From the NCBI RefSeq assembly GCF_905220975.1, contig NZ_CAJNBK010000005.1, positions 62,001 to 126,000 on the forward strand: DNA of 64,000 bases, read 5' to 3'. The notes under the pieces were generated by a model. The model was not told the origin of the DNA and searched no databases. It saw only the letters and a program-made list of their open reading frames with translations. A program made the translations under genes and the position numbers. Positions 7,656 through 16,646 of the stretch are shown here, piece by piece. How positions within the stretch are numbered: position 1 is the first letter of the stretch; each line of letters begins with the position of its first letter. The stretch is from Paraburkholderia haematera. Its GTDB lineage: Bacteria > Pseudomonadota > Gammaproteobacteria > Burkholderiales > Burkholderiaceae.

Positions 7656-8480
7656 CTATTGGCGCGCGACCGGCGTGAACCCGTAATGTGTGAGTACGTC
7701 CTGTGCCTCCGGGCTCATCAGATACAAGGCAAGCCGGTAAGCGGCATTGCGGGTGGTAGCGGTCTGCGGCAGTTCCAGGACCGTCATCCCATAGTCGACT
7801 GAGATGCTGAGGTTGGCCGGGAGCTCGACCTGCACAAGGCTCGAATCGGGCTTTGTTTCGTGAGAACTGCAATAGCCGATAAAGACGTCGACACGCCGCG
7901 TCGCCATAAAGTATTTCACGGCATTCTGACCCACTGGAACCTGAGGCGCTTCTGGACCACCCACCAGTTGCTGCGCTTTCGTCTCCAGAATCTGCTTCGC
8001 TCCGGGGCGGACTGAGTCAGCCTTCGCGAACAACTCCCATGCATAGTCACCGCCCGGGTCTGCCTTCGGTGTCGAAGTGCCGATCTTTATGTTCGGATCA
8101 AGCAGCGTGTCGAGCAGGTTGTCCGTTGTGAGACGGACGTCCGGGCGGGCCTGAACACAAACCCGATTCCTCGCAAAGACAACGGTGGGCGCAGCCTTTC
8201 CTTCTGCCGTCAGGCGCTGCGGATGCGCCATATTCGCGGAAACGAAAATATCCGCCTTGGCGGAATTCTCGATCTTGTTCAATAGAAGACCTGCTGGCCC
8301 TGTGACGAGATCAACTTTCTGGCCAGTCTCCATCGTGTATTGCTGCGTGATGGCGGCGAGTGCACCGCTCGTGCTTCCGGCCGCATAGATGGTGACAACC
8401 GCTGTGGCGGGTGCCTGCTGCGCCCACGCGATGCTCGTGGTGCTACCGAGAGCGAGGACAAGAAGGGTGCGAAGTACCAT
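7656..8480 (-). CDS. ModA-like periplasmic substrate-binding protein
   Basis: The 274-residue protein has a signal peptide (MVLRTLLVLALGSTTSIAWAQQ, cleavage after AWA) followed by a type II periplasmic-binding fold. YAAGSTSGAL, GPAGLLLNKIENSAKADIFVSAN and the C-terminal YLMSPEAQDVLTHYGFTPV match molybdate-binding ModA proteins in layout. Its ATG lies 14 bases past the stop of the TonB receptor, so the two form an operon. No permease or ATPase for molybdate is present nearby. Binding residues differ enough from classical ModA that the ligand could be another oxyanion or an oxyanion-siderophore complex; the ModE-type operator upstream of the operon supports molybdate or tungstate. Confidence 0.8.
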   Translation of the reverse strand: MVLRTLLVLALGSTTSIAWAQQAPATAVVTIYAAGSTSGALAAITQQYTMETGQKVDLVTGPAGLLLNKIENSAKADIFVSANMAHPQRLTAEGKAAPTVVFARNRVCVQARPDVRLTTDNLLDTLLDPNIKIGTSTPKADPGGDYAWELFAKADSVRPGAKQILETKAQQLVGGPEAPQVPVGQNAVKYFMATRRVDVFIGYCSSHETKPDSSLVQVELPANLSISVDYGMTVLELPQTATTRNAAYRLALYLMSPEAQDVLTHYGFTPVARQ

Positions 8481-8494
8481 ATATCGGTCCTTGT

Positions 8495-10621
8495 TCAGAG
8501 GTTGATTTGTAGCGAAGCACGGACGGTACGCGGGGCGCCAAGCGTGCCTGTACCATTGTCGGAGCCGCTGTAGCCATTTTGTCCACTTGGCGTGATGTTG
8601 GCCCAGTACTGGCGGTTGGTGATGTTGTCGACGGCAATACGCAGCGTCACTGATTTGCCGGCAATTTTCGTTCTGTAGCGCGCACCGAGATCAAAGACGG
8701 TATAACCGTCGACATAGTTTGTGTTCGTGTAATTTCCTGGTCGACGACTTGCGTAGTTCATGTTGATGTTGAACCCGAGACCGGCAACGGCCGGCACGGA
8801 GTAGTCAAGTAGCGCATTGAATACGACGCGCGAGAGCCCGAGGATCTGTTTATCACTGGTAGACGCCGAGCCCGTGTTGAACAGACGGGGATCGAGTAGC
8901 GAGATCCCCGTGAAGATGTTGAGATCTCTTGTGACCGCGCCTGTCGCAGTCAATTCAAGTCCACGATTAACTTGTTGACCCTGTTCGGCGAAAACGTTGT
9001 TCGCGCCGACATAGGCGTACGGTCTCTCGATGCGGTAAAGGGCGGCGCCGAGCGTAGCCTGGCTCACATCGACCTTGTAGCCCAGTTCCCATTCTTTGCT
9101 TCGGTACGGAGCGAGGCTATCTCCCGCATTTGCCGATCCAGCCGGGGCATTGTCCCCCTGTTGAAGACTGTCGGCGTAAGTCAGATACGCCGTCATATTG
9201 TCTAGCGGCTTGAACATCAGACTGGCCGTCGGGCTGATGCCGTTAGCGTTGTACTTGCTGGTCGTCGCACCCTGCTTGTTGTAGTTCTCAGTGTGTATCC
9301 AGCTTTGGCTCGCGGCCAGAAGCGTCGACCAGTGTTTGTCGAATCCAATCGTGTCCCCGACGCTAATCGACTGCTGGACCGTGTTGACGGACCGATATCG
9401 ATTTGAGAAATCGGGCAACGGAGGTTTCGCAAAAGACAGTGGATCGTTAATGCTTGCGTTGCCGAGCGTAATCGCTCCTGTCCGATATGGCGTATATCGA
9501 TTCCAGAAGAACCCGGTGTTTGACACGAAGACGTCGTGTGACAGACCCGCAAGCTCAGTGTGGCCATTCAGCGCGACCGTGTTGCTGACGATCGTGTCCA
9601 GGCTGTACGTGGTGGTCGCGGTGGTTGTTGTATAGGCGCCTGTCTTGCTGGTGATGGTGTTGGTCGGCACCGTCGACGCACGGTCGTTCGTCTCTCTCAA
9701 CACGCCAACGCTTAAGTGCCAGTCCTTGTTGAAGTCGTGCTTCAAGGTGGCACTGAACATGTTGGTGACATTGTCATCACCAGCCCACGATTGGCCGTAG
9801 CCGGGACGTGCAGGATCGGGTGCACTGGGAAAGGGCACGTTGCGCGCTAAAGCAAACGTTCCTGGGAATCCAGTCGACAGATAGTGGTACGTGCTGAAAT
9901 TGGTCTCGAGCCTCGTGTCCGGGGAGAAACGAACGTCGAAAGCGAGGCTTGCCAGTTGTCTGCGAAGGCGACTGCCCTCCACATATCCCTCACCGTTCTG
10001 GTTGAGCAAATTCAGCCGATACCCGAAACGGTCGTCGTTGCCGAAGTGTCCTCCGAGGTCCAGATGTTCAGTCAACGACTGGCGTGAGGCATAGCCGAAC
10101 GTGAACTCGCGCAACGGCTCGGCGGTAGGCCGTTTGAGCACATAGTTGAACGTGCCGGCAGGACTGGCGGGCCCGTACAGGGCACCGGCCAGGCCATTTA
10201 GCACCTCAATCTGCTCGAATTGCTCGATCGGATAGTCTGTTGTCGCCGCGATATTCAGACCATCAACCCGCGTGTTCTGGACAACCCCCGCTTGCAGTCC
10301 TCGAGTCTGTGGGCGGATATTTTCGCCCTGGACCGTCGGGATGAAGCGAAACGCTTCGCGCACGCTCTGGAGTTGCTGATTCTCCGCGAGCGATGAGGGG
10401 ACGACGCTGATCGAGTACGGCGTATCAAGAAGCTCTTTCTCGCCTAGTGGTCCAACCTTCGTTCGGTCGATCTGATATGACGGGTATGGGGAAGGTGATA
10501 GTCCAGTGATGACGACAGGTGTGAGTTGGATTCCGTCGTCTTGAGCATGGACTGAGAATGTTGCCCCCATCCCTGCGGATACGAGCGTGAGCGCCTGAAA
10601 GGCGTTGATTGAGCGAGTCAT
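8495..10621 (-). CDS. TonB-dependent outer-membrane receptor (siderophore-receptor type)
   Basis: The 708-residue protein begins with a signal peptide (MTRSINAFQALTLVSAGMGA, cleavage near VHAQD). A plug domain spans roughly residues 50-170 (LDTPYSISVVPSSLAENQ, the RGLQAGVVQNTRVDG stretch, EQIEVLNGLAGALYGPASPAG), followed by a 22-strand barrel ending in RASLQINL. The plug is of the siderophore-receptor subfamily. I prefer the ATG at 10621 over a frame extending 101 residues upstream, because the signal peptide begins here and the operator at 10648-10671 lies just before it. It is co-transcribed with the ModA-like gene. The final residue is Leu rather than the usual Phe. Confidence 0.9.
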   Translation of the reverse strand: MTRSINAFQALTLVSAGMGATFSVHAQDDGIQLTPVVITGLSPSPYPSYQIDRTKVGPLGEKELLDTPYSISVVPSSLAENQQLQSVREAFRFIPTVQGENIRPQTRGLQAGVVQNTRVDGLNIAATTDYPIEQFEQIEVLNGLAGALYGPASPAGTFNYVLKRPTAEPLREFTFGYASRQSLTEHLDLGGHFGNDDRFGYRLNLLNQNGEGYVEGSRLRRQLASLAFDVRFSPDTRLETNFSTYHYLSTGFPGTFALARNVPFPSAPDPARPGYGQSWAGDDNVTNMFSATLKHDFNKDWHLSVGVLRETNDRASTVPTNTITSKTGAYTTTTATTTYSLDTIVSNTVALNGHTELAGLSHDVFVSNTGFFWNRYTPYRTGAITLGNASINDPLSFAKPPLPDFSNRYRSVNTVQQSISVGDTIGFDKHWSTLLAASQSWIHTENYNKQGATTSKYNANGISPTASLMFKPLDNMTAYLTYADSLQQGDNAPAGSANAGDSLAPYRSKEWELGYKVDVSQATLGAALYRIERPYAYVGANNVFAEQGQQVNRGLELTATGAVTRDLNIFTGISLLDPRLFNTGSASTSDKQILGLSRVVFNALLDYSVPAVAGLGFNINMNYASRRPGNYTNTNYVDGYTVFDLGARYRTKIAGKSVTLRIAVDNITNRQYWANITPSGQNGYSGSDNGTGTLGAPRTVRASLQINL

Positions 10622-10647
10622 GGACCTTGAGGTATCTACTTTTGTGT

Positions 10648-10671
10648 CGTTGTATCTGGCTATATATAACG
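10648..10671 (-). promoter_or_regulatory. ModE-type (molybdate repressor) operator
   Basis: On the plus strand the half-sites are CGTTGTAT (10648-10655) and ATATAACG (10664-10671), with 8 bases between. The 24-bp length, the CGTT/AACG ends and the inner TAT/ATA match the E. coli modA operator as I recall it (CGTTATAT and ACATAACG with the same total length). It ends 27 bases before the TonB receptor start, a position where bound ModE-molybdate would block transcription. Confidence 0.7.
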
Positions 10672-11130
10672 CAATGCATGAGCCTTCAACAAGTAGTGGC
10701 CGGTGATAGATGGAATCAGGCCAAAGCTCCGTCCAGGCAAATTGACACGCTTTGCCCACCTCAAACGCGTTCTGAAGCTTGATCGTCTGCGATTGCGGGG
10801 ACCAGGCGGCGCCCGTGATGAATTCCTGAATTCCTGAATTCGAGTCAGCGGACTGTAAAAGCGCCTCGTGACGGACTTTATTTTTTCGGATCTTGCTGAA
10901 CTGAAGAGGGGATCGATCGCGCACGCCGTCCGGAGTTCATCCCGGGAACCGCCGGGGAGGATTTCAAGCCGCGACGGAGGCCGACAAATAAACCCAAAAA
11001 TCAAAACAATACAGTAACAAAAACTGGTTATGGCTAGATACGATAGTGGAAAAAGCTGCCTGTTGGCCATAACGCCAGTTCTTGGCAACGGGCGCCCATT
11101 TCCTTTCCAAACTACCCCTCAACACCGCCT
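10672..11130. other. Intergenic region between TonB receptor and alanine racemase
   Basis: No gene was recognised in 460 bases. It holds the short tandem repeat AATTCCTG x2 plus AATTC at 10821-10841, giving three GAATTC sites. An open frame on the minus strand continues from the TonB gene through most of this stretch but contains the ModE-type operator and has no domain. Promoters for both divergent genes must lie here. Confidence 0.5.
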
Positions 11131-12198
11131 ATGCCACGTCCCATCGTTGCCCAGATTCATCCCGGCGCCGTTAGCCACAACCTCTCCCTTGTCAAGCAAC
11201 GGGCGCCTCATTCACGGGTTTGGGCCGTCGTCAAAGCCAACGCATACGGACACGGAATCGATCGCATTTTCCCGGCGCTCGCGAAAGCCGATGGCATCGC
11301 GCTGCTCGATCTCGATGAAGCGGTCCGCGTGCGTGAGTTGGGTTGGACCAAGCCGATTCTGCTTCTGGAAGGCGTTTTCAAACCAGGCGACGTGCAAATC
11401 GCCGGGCAGTTCGATCTCTCCATGGCCGTGCATTGCCATGAGCAACTCGATCTGTTGCGCCTGTCGTCGTCTCACGAGCGTGTCAACGTGCATCTCAAGA
11501 TGAACTCAGGAATGAATCGCCTTGGATTCCGGCCCGACGCGTACCGCGCTGCGTGGGAGCAGGCGAGATCGATTCCTGGCATTGGAGACATCACGTTGAT
11601 GAGCCATTTCGCGAATGCTGACGATGGCGATGTAGCCTGGCAGATGGATCGCTTCGATGCGGTGACTCACGACATACCGGGCGAGCGAAGTCTCGCGAAT
11701 TCAGCGGCCGTTTTGTGGCATCCCCAGGCGCATCGTGACTGGGTGCGCCCGGGCGTGGTGCTCTACGGCGGTTCGCCTACCGGTCAGTCGCGCCACATTG
11801 ACGACGTGGGCTTGCGTGCATCCATGACGCTCAGGAGCGAAGTGATCGGCGTGCAGTCATTGTCGGCGCAGGAAACAGTGGGTTATGGCCGCGCCTTCGC
11901 CGCGAACCGTGAAATGCGCATTGGCGTGGTGGCATGTGGGTATGCGGACGGATACCCACGGCACGCATCGACGGGTACGCCGATTGCTGTCGACGGCGTC
12001 ATGACGCAAGTGGTGGGCCGCGTTTCGATGGACATGCTGACCGTCGACCTGTCGCCATGCCCGCATGCGCACATCGGTTCAAAGGTCGAGCTATGGGGCG
12101 ACCAGGTCAAGATCGATGACGTCGCTCACGCTTCCGGGACGATTGGGTACGAACTGATGTGCGCCCTGGCAAAACGGGTGCCAGTAGAAGCCGCCTGA
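11131..12198 (+). CDS. alr: Alanine racemase
   Basis: The 355-residue PLP enzyme interconverts L- and D-alanine for peptidoglycan synthesis or D-alanine catabolism. [10 protein letters not shown] places the PLP Lys at 35, the standard N-terminal motif. [18 protein letters not shown] and the PGVVLYGG segment are conserved barrel elements, and [13 protein letters not shown] with GYGRAF marks the C-terminal beta domain supplying the second catalytic Tyr. Length is typical for the DadX/Alr group. It stands alone; a DadA-like oxidase is 33 kb away rather than adjacent as in dadAX operons, so an anabolic or catabolic role cannot be decided. Confidence 0.95.
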   Translation: MPRPIVAQIHPGAVSHNLSLVKQRAPHSRVWAVVKANAYGHGIDRIFPALAKADGIALLDLDEAVRVRELGWTKPILLLEGVFKPGDVQIAGQFDLSMAVHCHEQLDLLRLSSSHERVNVHLKMNSGMNRLGFRPDAYRAAWEQARSIPGIGDITLMSHFANADDGDVAWQMDRFDAVTHDIPGERSLANSAAVLWHPQAHRDWVRPGVVLYGGSPTGQSRHIDDVGLRASMTLRSEVIGVQSLSAQETVGYGRAFAANREMRIGVVACGYADGYPRHASTGTPIAVDGVMTQVVGRVSMDMLTVDLSPCPHAHIGSKVELWGDQVKIDDVAHASGTIGYELMCALAKRVPVEAA

Positions 12199-12400
12199 AC
12201 GGCCTTCTTTCTCGCCGGAGCGTGAGGTAATCCGCAAGGAATAGCCGCGTCTTCGGCCACGACGCGGCGCAACATTTTTGTTGTAGAGGCTTTGGCGTGT
12301 CTAAAGCAGCGCTATAACGTTGCACCTGACATTTTGTGTTTACGTAATAATCGCGAGGCGCGCACTATTCGATCCACTAACCATTAAAAATGCGTAGGTC

Positions 12401-14332
12401 ATGGCCTTCAGCGAACCAAGGTCTCCGTTTTTCAGGTGGGTGGTGTCTTCCGCTCAGGACCTGAGCGCTGACAACCGGCAAATATTGCTTGCCAACCTGT
12501 TCACTCGAACCGCATCGATCGTATTTGCGTCGATCTGCGAAATCAGTGTCTGTGCGACCGCTTTCTATCTGATTCCACGGCCCCTGTATGCAGGGTGGGG
12601 CGGCGCGGTGGTCGCGCTGCTGATTGCGCGTCTCACGTTGATCTGGCTGTGCTGCCGGCGCAGCGCTCACAACCTGCCAACCCCCACCTCGGCCTTTCTC
12701 TTTGCGAGCCTTCTGTGGGCCGCCTTATTCGGCTTCGGCACCTTTTTGTGTAATACCAGCGGAAATCAGACGCTTTTTCTGCTCGGCAACGTTTGCGCGG
12801 TGGGTGTGATCGGCGGATTAGCCGGACGCAACGCAGGTACACCCCGTTTGGTGCTTCTGCAGATTTCGTTCATTCTCGGACTGTTGGGTTGGGGGGCGGC
12901 GCTTTCTCCCGGCTCAGGCAAACTCGTGCTGCTGTTTCAGGCGCCGTTTTGCGCGGCGGGTTTCTTTACCGTGGCATTGCGCAGTAATCGCGACACCGTT
13001 GCATTACTGTTGGCGCGCGAAAGCAGCCACCGGCTCGCTCACCAGGACAGCCTCACTGGCCTCCCTAACCGCGCCCGCATTACCGAAATGCTGCTCGAGC
13101 GTACCGCTGCAGGCTCGTTACGGCTGGATCATCGATTCGCGGTTCTACTGATCGACCTCGACAGCTTCAAGGCGATCAACGACAGCTTGGGCCATGCCGC
13201 CGGCGATCAGGTCCTTCAGGAGGTCGCGATTCGATTGCGTGAAGTACTGCCGAGCGGTGACCTGGTCGGACGCCTGGCCGGCGACGAGTTTGTCGCCATA
13301 ACCGACGGCACCGCGTTGGCCCGCGACGTCCATTTGCTGGCAGGCCGCATCGTCAAAACACTGGCCCGTCCCTTTGTATTGAGCGAGGCATTGGTGCATA
13401 TCGGTGCGAGCGTGGGTGTCGCGCTCTATCCGGAGCACGCAAAGACGGGGCCGCAATTGCTGATCTGCGCGGACCGCGCGTTATACGCGGTCAAACGTAG
13501 TGGCAAAAGCGCCTTCGCTGTCTTCGATGCCATCAGGCACGCATCCGACGAAAGTTTGAGCCTCTTGCGCAGCGATCTGGAAGGCGCGATGCAGTCTTAT
13601 AGCGATTTGCGCATGGAGTACCAGCCGATTGTCGATCTCAGCGACGACACGATTTCCGGCCGCGAGGCACTGCTTCGCTGGACACATCCGACTCGCGGCG
13701 AGCTTTCTCCCTCCGCATTCATTCCCACCGCCGAGCGTACGGGTCTGATCCTCGCACTCGGCGAGTGGGCCTTGCTGCAATCATGCACGGCAGCGGCCAC
13801 CTGGCGTGATGCGGTAAGCGTCGCCGTGAATGTTTCGCCGGTGCAATTGCGGGAGGAATCGTTCGCCTCGACGGTCGCTGCGATTCTTGGCAAGACGGGG
13901 TTGCCGCCGGCGCGTCTGAATATCGAAGTCACGGAAACGGTGTTGTTGAGCGACGATCTAGTCACCCGGCACAACGTCGAGAAGCTCCGCGCGTTGGGAA
14001 TCGGCCTCGCGCTCGACGACTTCGGCACCGGGTTTTCGACGATGTCGACGCTTGTGCGCTTCTCTTTCGACAAACTCAAGATCGACAGTTCGTTCGTGAA
14101 GGAGTCCGTGCATCGTCGCGAATCCGCGGCGGTGGTTCGCGGGATTGTGGCTTTGGCACGGGAGATCGGCATACCGACCACGGCGGAAGGCATCGAGACG
14201 CAGGAACAACTGAATTTTGTGCGCGTCTGCGGATGCACGCATGCTCAGGGTTTTCTTCTGGGCAAGCCGGTCCGGAGTGAGGAGATTCCGCAACTCGAAA
14301 GGAGGCTTGTGCATTCAACGGATAAGGCGTGA
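12401..14332 (+). CDS. Membrane GGDEF-EAL cyclic di-GMP enzyme
   Basis: This 643-residue protein has about five to six N-terminal membrane segments (residues ~35-195, a MASE-like sensor with no recognised ligand), a GGDEF domain (~215-375) and an EAL domain (~385-635). The cyclase signature reads AGDEF at 293-297; an AGDEF enzyme from Vibrio has been reported active. The EAL domain keeps the catalytic set: EAL at 422-424 followed by LRW, the Asn in AVNVSPVQL, ETE, DDFGTGFS, the Lys in KLKID and the Glu in AEGIET. It is thus probably a competent phosphodiesterase and possibly a cyclase. It has no operon partner. Confidence 0.93.
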   Translation: MAFSEPRSPFFRWVVSSAQDLSADNRQILLANLFTRTASIVFASICEISVCATAFYLIPRPLYAGWGGAVVALLIARLTLIWLCCRRSAHNLPTPTSAFLFASLLWAALFGFGTFLCNTSGNQTLFLLGNVCAVGVIGGLAGRNAGTPRLVLLQISFILGLLGWGAALSPGSGKLVLLFQAPFCAAGFFTVALRSNRDTVALLLARESSHRLAHQDSLTGLPNRARITEMLLERTAAGSLRLDHRFAVLLIDLDSFKAINDSLGHAAGDQVLQEVAIRLREVLPSGDLVGRLAGDEFVAITDGTALARDVHLLAGRIVKTLARPFVLSEALVHIGASVGVALYPEHAKTGPQLLICADRALYAVKRSGKSAFAVFDAIRHASDESLSLLRSDLEGAMQSYSDLRMEYQPIVDLSDDTISGREALLRWTHPTRGELSPSAFIPTAERTGLILALGEWALLQSCTAAATWRDAVSVAVNVSPVQLREESFASTVAAILGKTGLPPARLNIEVTETVLLSDDLVTRHNVEKLRALGIGLALDDFGTGFSTMSTLVRFSFDKLKIDSSFVKESVHRRESAAVVRGIVALAREIGIPTTAEGIETQEQLNFVRVCGCTHAQGFLLGKPVRSEEIPQLERRLVHSTDKA

Positions 14333-14335
14333 GAA

Positions 14336-14355
14336 GCCCGCCGAATCCGGCGGGC
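14336..14355. terminator. Hairpin between convergent genes
   Basis: GCCCGCCG (14336-14343) and CGGCGGGC (14348-14355) form a perfect stem just after the GGDEF-EAL stop and before the convergent lipoprotein stop. No adjacent T-run; a short CTTTTA follows 20 bases later. Confidence 0.5.
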
Positions 14356-14376
14356 GCCTATCACGGCGGCCTGCTT

Positions 14377-15000
14377 TTACTGACGCAGTTCCGGCGAATC
14401 CTGCATGGCTGCCTGCAGCTTCTGCACGGCGTCAATCGTCGCGCGCTGTGCGGCGAGACCGAAATTGCGCTTGAATTCGCTAAACTCCGCGTGGCCGCTG
14501 CCCGTTACTTCCTTTTTTGTCACGAGCTTGCCGCTCGGATCCGTCACAGTGCAGACCAGCGTCACCGAAAAGTCGGTGGGCGGCCAGGTCAGGAGGCTCG
14601 GCGACGAAGAAGTCGTTGAGATGGTCGGCGTGACCACATAGCTCAGGCTTTTTGCCTGGACCGTTGCCTGATCAGGCGCGGCATTCAGCTTCACCACATT
14701 GCTGAATACCTGGCCGAGTTCGACGTAGATCGGAAGTTCCAGATCGCGATACGGTTTGTAGGCCACCTTGTCGCCACCACCGCCAGGCGTGACGACTTCC
14801 TTTGCGCGCAGTTCGTCTGTAATGACAAGCCCAACGGTTTTGTTGATCGGCTGCGTTTGGGCCGTCGACGTTGCTGCGGTAGTGGAGGTCGCGGTGAGCG
14901 CTGCCGGGTCACCGGAAATGGTGATGTCGTGCGCGCAACCTGCGAGCGATGCAATTGCTCCGACGACCGCCATCTTGCGGATAAGGTGTATCAGTTTCAT
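14377..15000 (-). CDS. Putative lipoprotein, upstream partner at 15031
   Basis: The 207-residue protein has a lipoprotein signal peptide with lipobox LAGC at about residues 19-22 after MKLIHLIRKMAVVGAIAS. The mature part begins with a Thr/Ala-rich linker and contains beta-rich sequence with no recognised family. I chose the ATG at 15000; an upstream in-frame start adds eight residues. The preceding gene ends 30 bases upstream and also encodes a lipoprotein of similar size, so the pair is probably one operon and may act together in the outer membrane. Function is unknown. Confidence 0.75.
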   Translation of the reverse strand: MKLIHLIRKMAVVGAIASLAGCAHDITISGDPAALTATSTTAATSTAQTQPINKTVGLVITDELRAKEVVTPGGGGDKVAYKPYRDLELPIYVELGQVFSNVVKLNAAPDQATVQAKSLSYVVTPTISTTSSSPSLLTWPPTDFSVTLVCTVTDPSGKLVTKKEVTGSGHAEFSEFKRNFGLAAQRATIDAVQKLQAAMQDSPELRQ

Positions 15001-15030
15001 GATGATCTCTGGTCTTTGAGTCAATAAGGA

Positions 15031-15588
15031 TTACTGGATAGCTTGAACGAAAGCGGGATCGGCATAGAGCGACGCGAGCAGTTTCTGGACGATGAGCGGA
15101 TACTGCTGTGTCGCCCTCGGCACCGCGATCATGGCTGCGAATGACGAATCCCATTGCGTCGTCGCGGTTTTCACGCTGTCGTATCGCACCTCGTCACCGC
15201 GCTTAACGATGAAGCGAGCTGAGATCGTGCCGGTGGCGGTACCGATGCTGGCATCGACGTTATTCTTCAGCAGCACGCCGCTCAGTTCGACTTTGGCGTC
15301 GGGCGAAAGCGCGCGGGCGATAGTCAGTTCCTGCTGAAGGGCGCTCGAGAGGTACTGGGCAAACGAATCGCCAACGGGCGAAATCATGCGGTCCGCGCGC
15401 AGTGACACGGATGAATGGTCGCCATCGGCTTTATCGTTGGTGAAAGTGCCGAGACGCGTGGCCAGAGGAGATGCGTTCTTGAGCGTCTGGATATTGTCGA
15501 CGGAAGCCGAATAGGGCGGCGCGGCAATCGAACACGCGGCGAGCGCGACAATGGGGATGAAAAGAAGAATCCTTTGGAGAGCAAGCAT
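15031..15588 (-). CDS. Putative lipoprotein
   Basis: The 185-residue protein has a signal peptide with lipobox LAAC near residue 19 (IVALAACS). The mature sequence includes RMISPVGDSFAQYLSSALQQELTIARAL, a pattern seen in periplasmic lipoproteins with a small alpha/beta fold, and conserved-looking ISARFIVKRGDEVRYDSVK. The layout is like YajG/LptE-style outer-membrane lipoproteins, but I cannot assign a family. It is the first gene of a two-lipoprotein unit and faces a divergent unknown gene at 15866 across 277 bases. Confidence 0.75.
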   Translation of the reverse strand: MLALQRILLFIPIVALAACSIAAPPYSASVDNIQTLKNASPLATRLGTFTNDKADGDHSSVSLRADRMISPVGDSFAQYLSSALQQELTIARALSPDAKVELSGVLLKNNVDASIGTATGTISARFIVKRGDEVRYDSVKTATTQWDSSFAAMIAVPRATQQYPLIVQKLLASLYADPAFVQAIQ

Positions 15589-15712
15589 GGGCTTCTAATG
15601 CCTCGTCGGTTATTGTCAAAATGAGGTGGCCGACCGCCTCGACTCTTAGGTAAAGGACGGTTCATGTGTTATCGGCAAATCCGGAGAAAAATTGACAGAC
15701 CAGTTATTCTCT

Positions 15713-15728
15713 CTTTCATTCATGAAAG
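15713..15728. promoter_or_regulatory. Inverted repeat, possible operator
   Basis: CTTTCAT (15713-15719) and ATGAAAG (15722-15728) are separated by TC, in an AT-rich part of the divergent promoter region. A TTGACA hexamer stands at 15692-15697. Confidence 0.4.
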
Positions 15729-15865
15729 CAAAACGTAATACGACTATGCGAGAAGCATTGACGCATTGATTCATAATTAACCGGTCTATAGTCAGCCATT
15801 ACACTGCTGCGAATAGCACGGGTTCATCTCCACTAGCGCGCTGACGATTCGATACCGAGGTCAAC

Positions 15866-16285
15866 ATGGAACCCACATGGCAATTCCAGTTAAGGATCAC
15901 CGTCTCCCCTGAACTTGCAAACGATCTACGCGCCAACCCGGGGGGTGCTTCGCATGCTGCGCTTCGCGACGTGCTACGCAGCCACAACGCGACCTTGAAG
16001 TGCCAGTTCGATGCATTCGCCGACTACGTGAGCGAGGCGGAAAAGCAGGGGCCGGAAAACTATCCGCTTTATCAGTGGACCAAGCAGACAATCGAGAACC
16101 CGGAGAAGAAGGCGAAGTACCTTCAGTCGTTCACTGTCTATGTGAATGGCGACGAGATATACGGCAAGACAATCGCCGACGTGATCGAAGCCAAACTGCT
16201 GGCACTGGTCAGTGACGATGGCATTGAAAGCGTCGCCAGGTTCGATACCAATCCGGCGAATAACCCGCAGCCCCCCAGGCGCTAA
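15866..16285 (+). CDS. Conserved hypothetical protein
   Basis: The 139-residue soluble protein has no signal peptide, membrane segment or motif I recognise. It opens with a beta-strand-like segment (WQFQLRITVSP), is rich in charged residues, and ends in a Pro/Arg tail. GAGG seven bases before the ATG supports the start. It stands alone between the divergent lipoprotein operon and the phospholipase unit. The alternation of hydrophobic strands with a central helix would fit a small alpha/beta fold. Confidence 0.6.
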   Translation: MEPTWQFQLRITVSPELANDLRANPGGASHAALRDVLRSHNATLKCQFDAFADYVSEAEKQGPENYPLYQWTKQTIENPEKKAKYLQSFTVYVNGDEIYGKTIADVIEAKLLALVSDDGIESVARFDTNPANNPQPPRR

Positions 16286-16424
16286 CGGACACATAGTCCG
16301 CGTGGTTTCCAGCACGACACTCGCGTGTAACAAATAGTAATTATCTTCTCGGCACCGCTTGCGCATGAGCGCGACGGTGGTCGATACGCGATCGCGTCCG
16401 CCATCCTTTTCCACGGAGACACTT

Positions 16425-16619
16425 ATGCCGACTTCGGCATTCCGGCTTTTTGCGCTCGCCGGCGTTATTGCAACGACAGCGCTCCTCGGTGCATGCAGCG
16501 ACGGTGTGTCGTCCCCTTCGCCGACGTCTGCTACATCGGCCAAGTCAGCATGCGGCAACGCCAACGTCGCCAATGCGCACATGAGTTGCCCGCCGGGTTT
16601 CGTTCCGCCCGCCTCCTGA
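16425..16619 (+). CDS. Small lipoprotein ahead of phospholipase C
   Basis: The 64-residue product has a lipoprotein signal with lipobox LGAC near residue 23, followed by a Ser/Thr/Pro linker and four Cys-containing residues in CGNANVANAHMSCPPGF. I chose the ATG at 16425 over an upstream start in the same frame because it directly precedes the signal peptide and follows ACGGAG. It ends 27 bases before plcN, so the two are probably cotranscribed. Function unknown; a small accessory or chaperone for the phospholipase is conceivable. Confidence 0.65.
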   Translation: MPTSAFRLFALAGVIATTALLGACSDGVSSPSPTSATSAKSACGNANVANAHMSCPPGFVPPAS

Positions 16620-16646
16620 GCTCAGAATTCAAACCAGGTCCATCGC

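Noticed and set aside
10820..10841. CRISPR-like or restriction-site array of GAATTC
   Set aside because: Only three copies in a short tandem repeat, with no spacers.
8495..10924. TonB receptor starting at 10924 (809 residues)
   Set aside because: The signal peptide begins at 10621 and the operator lies inside the extension; the extra sequence has no export or domain features.
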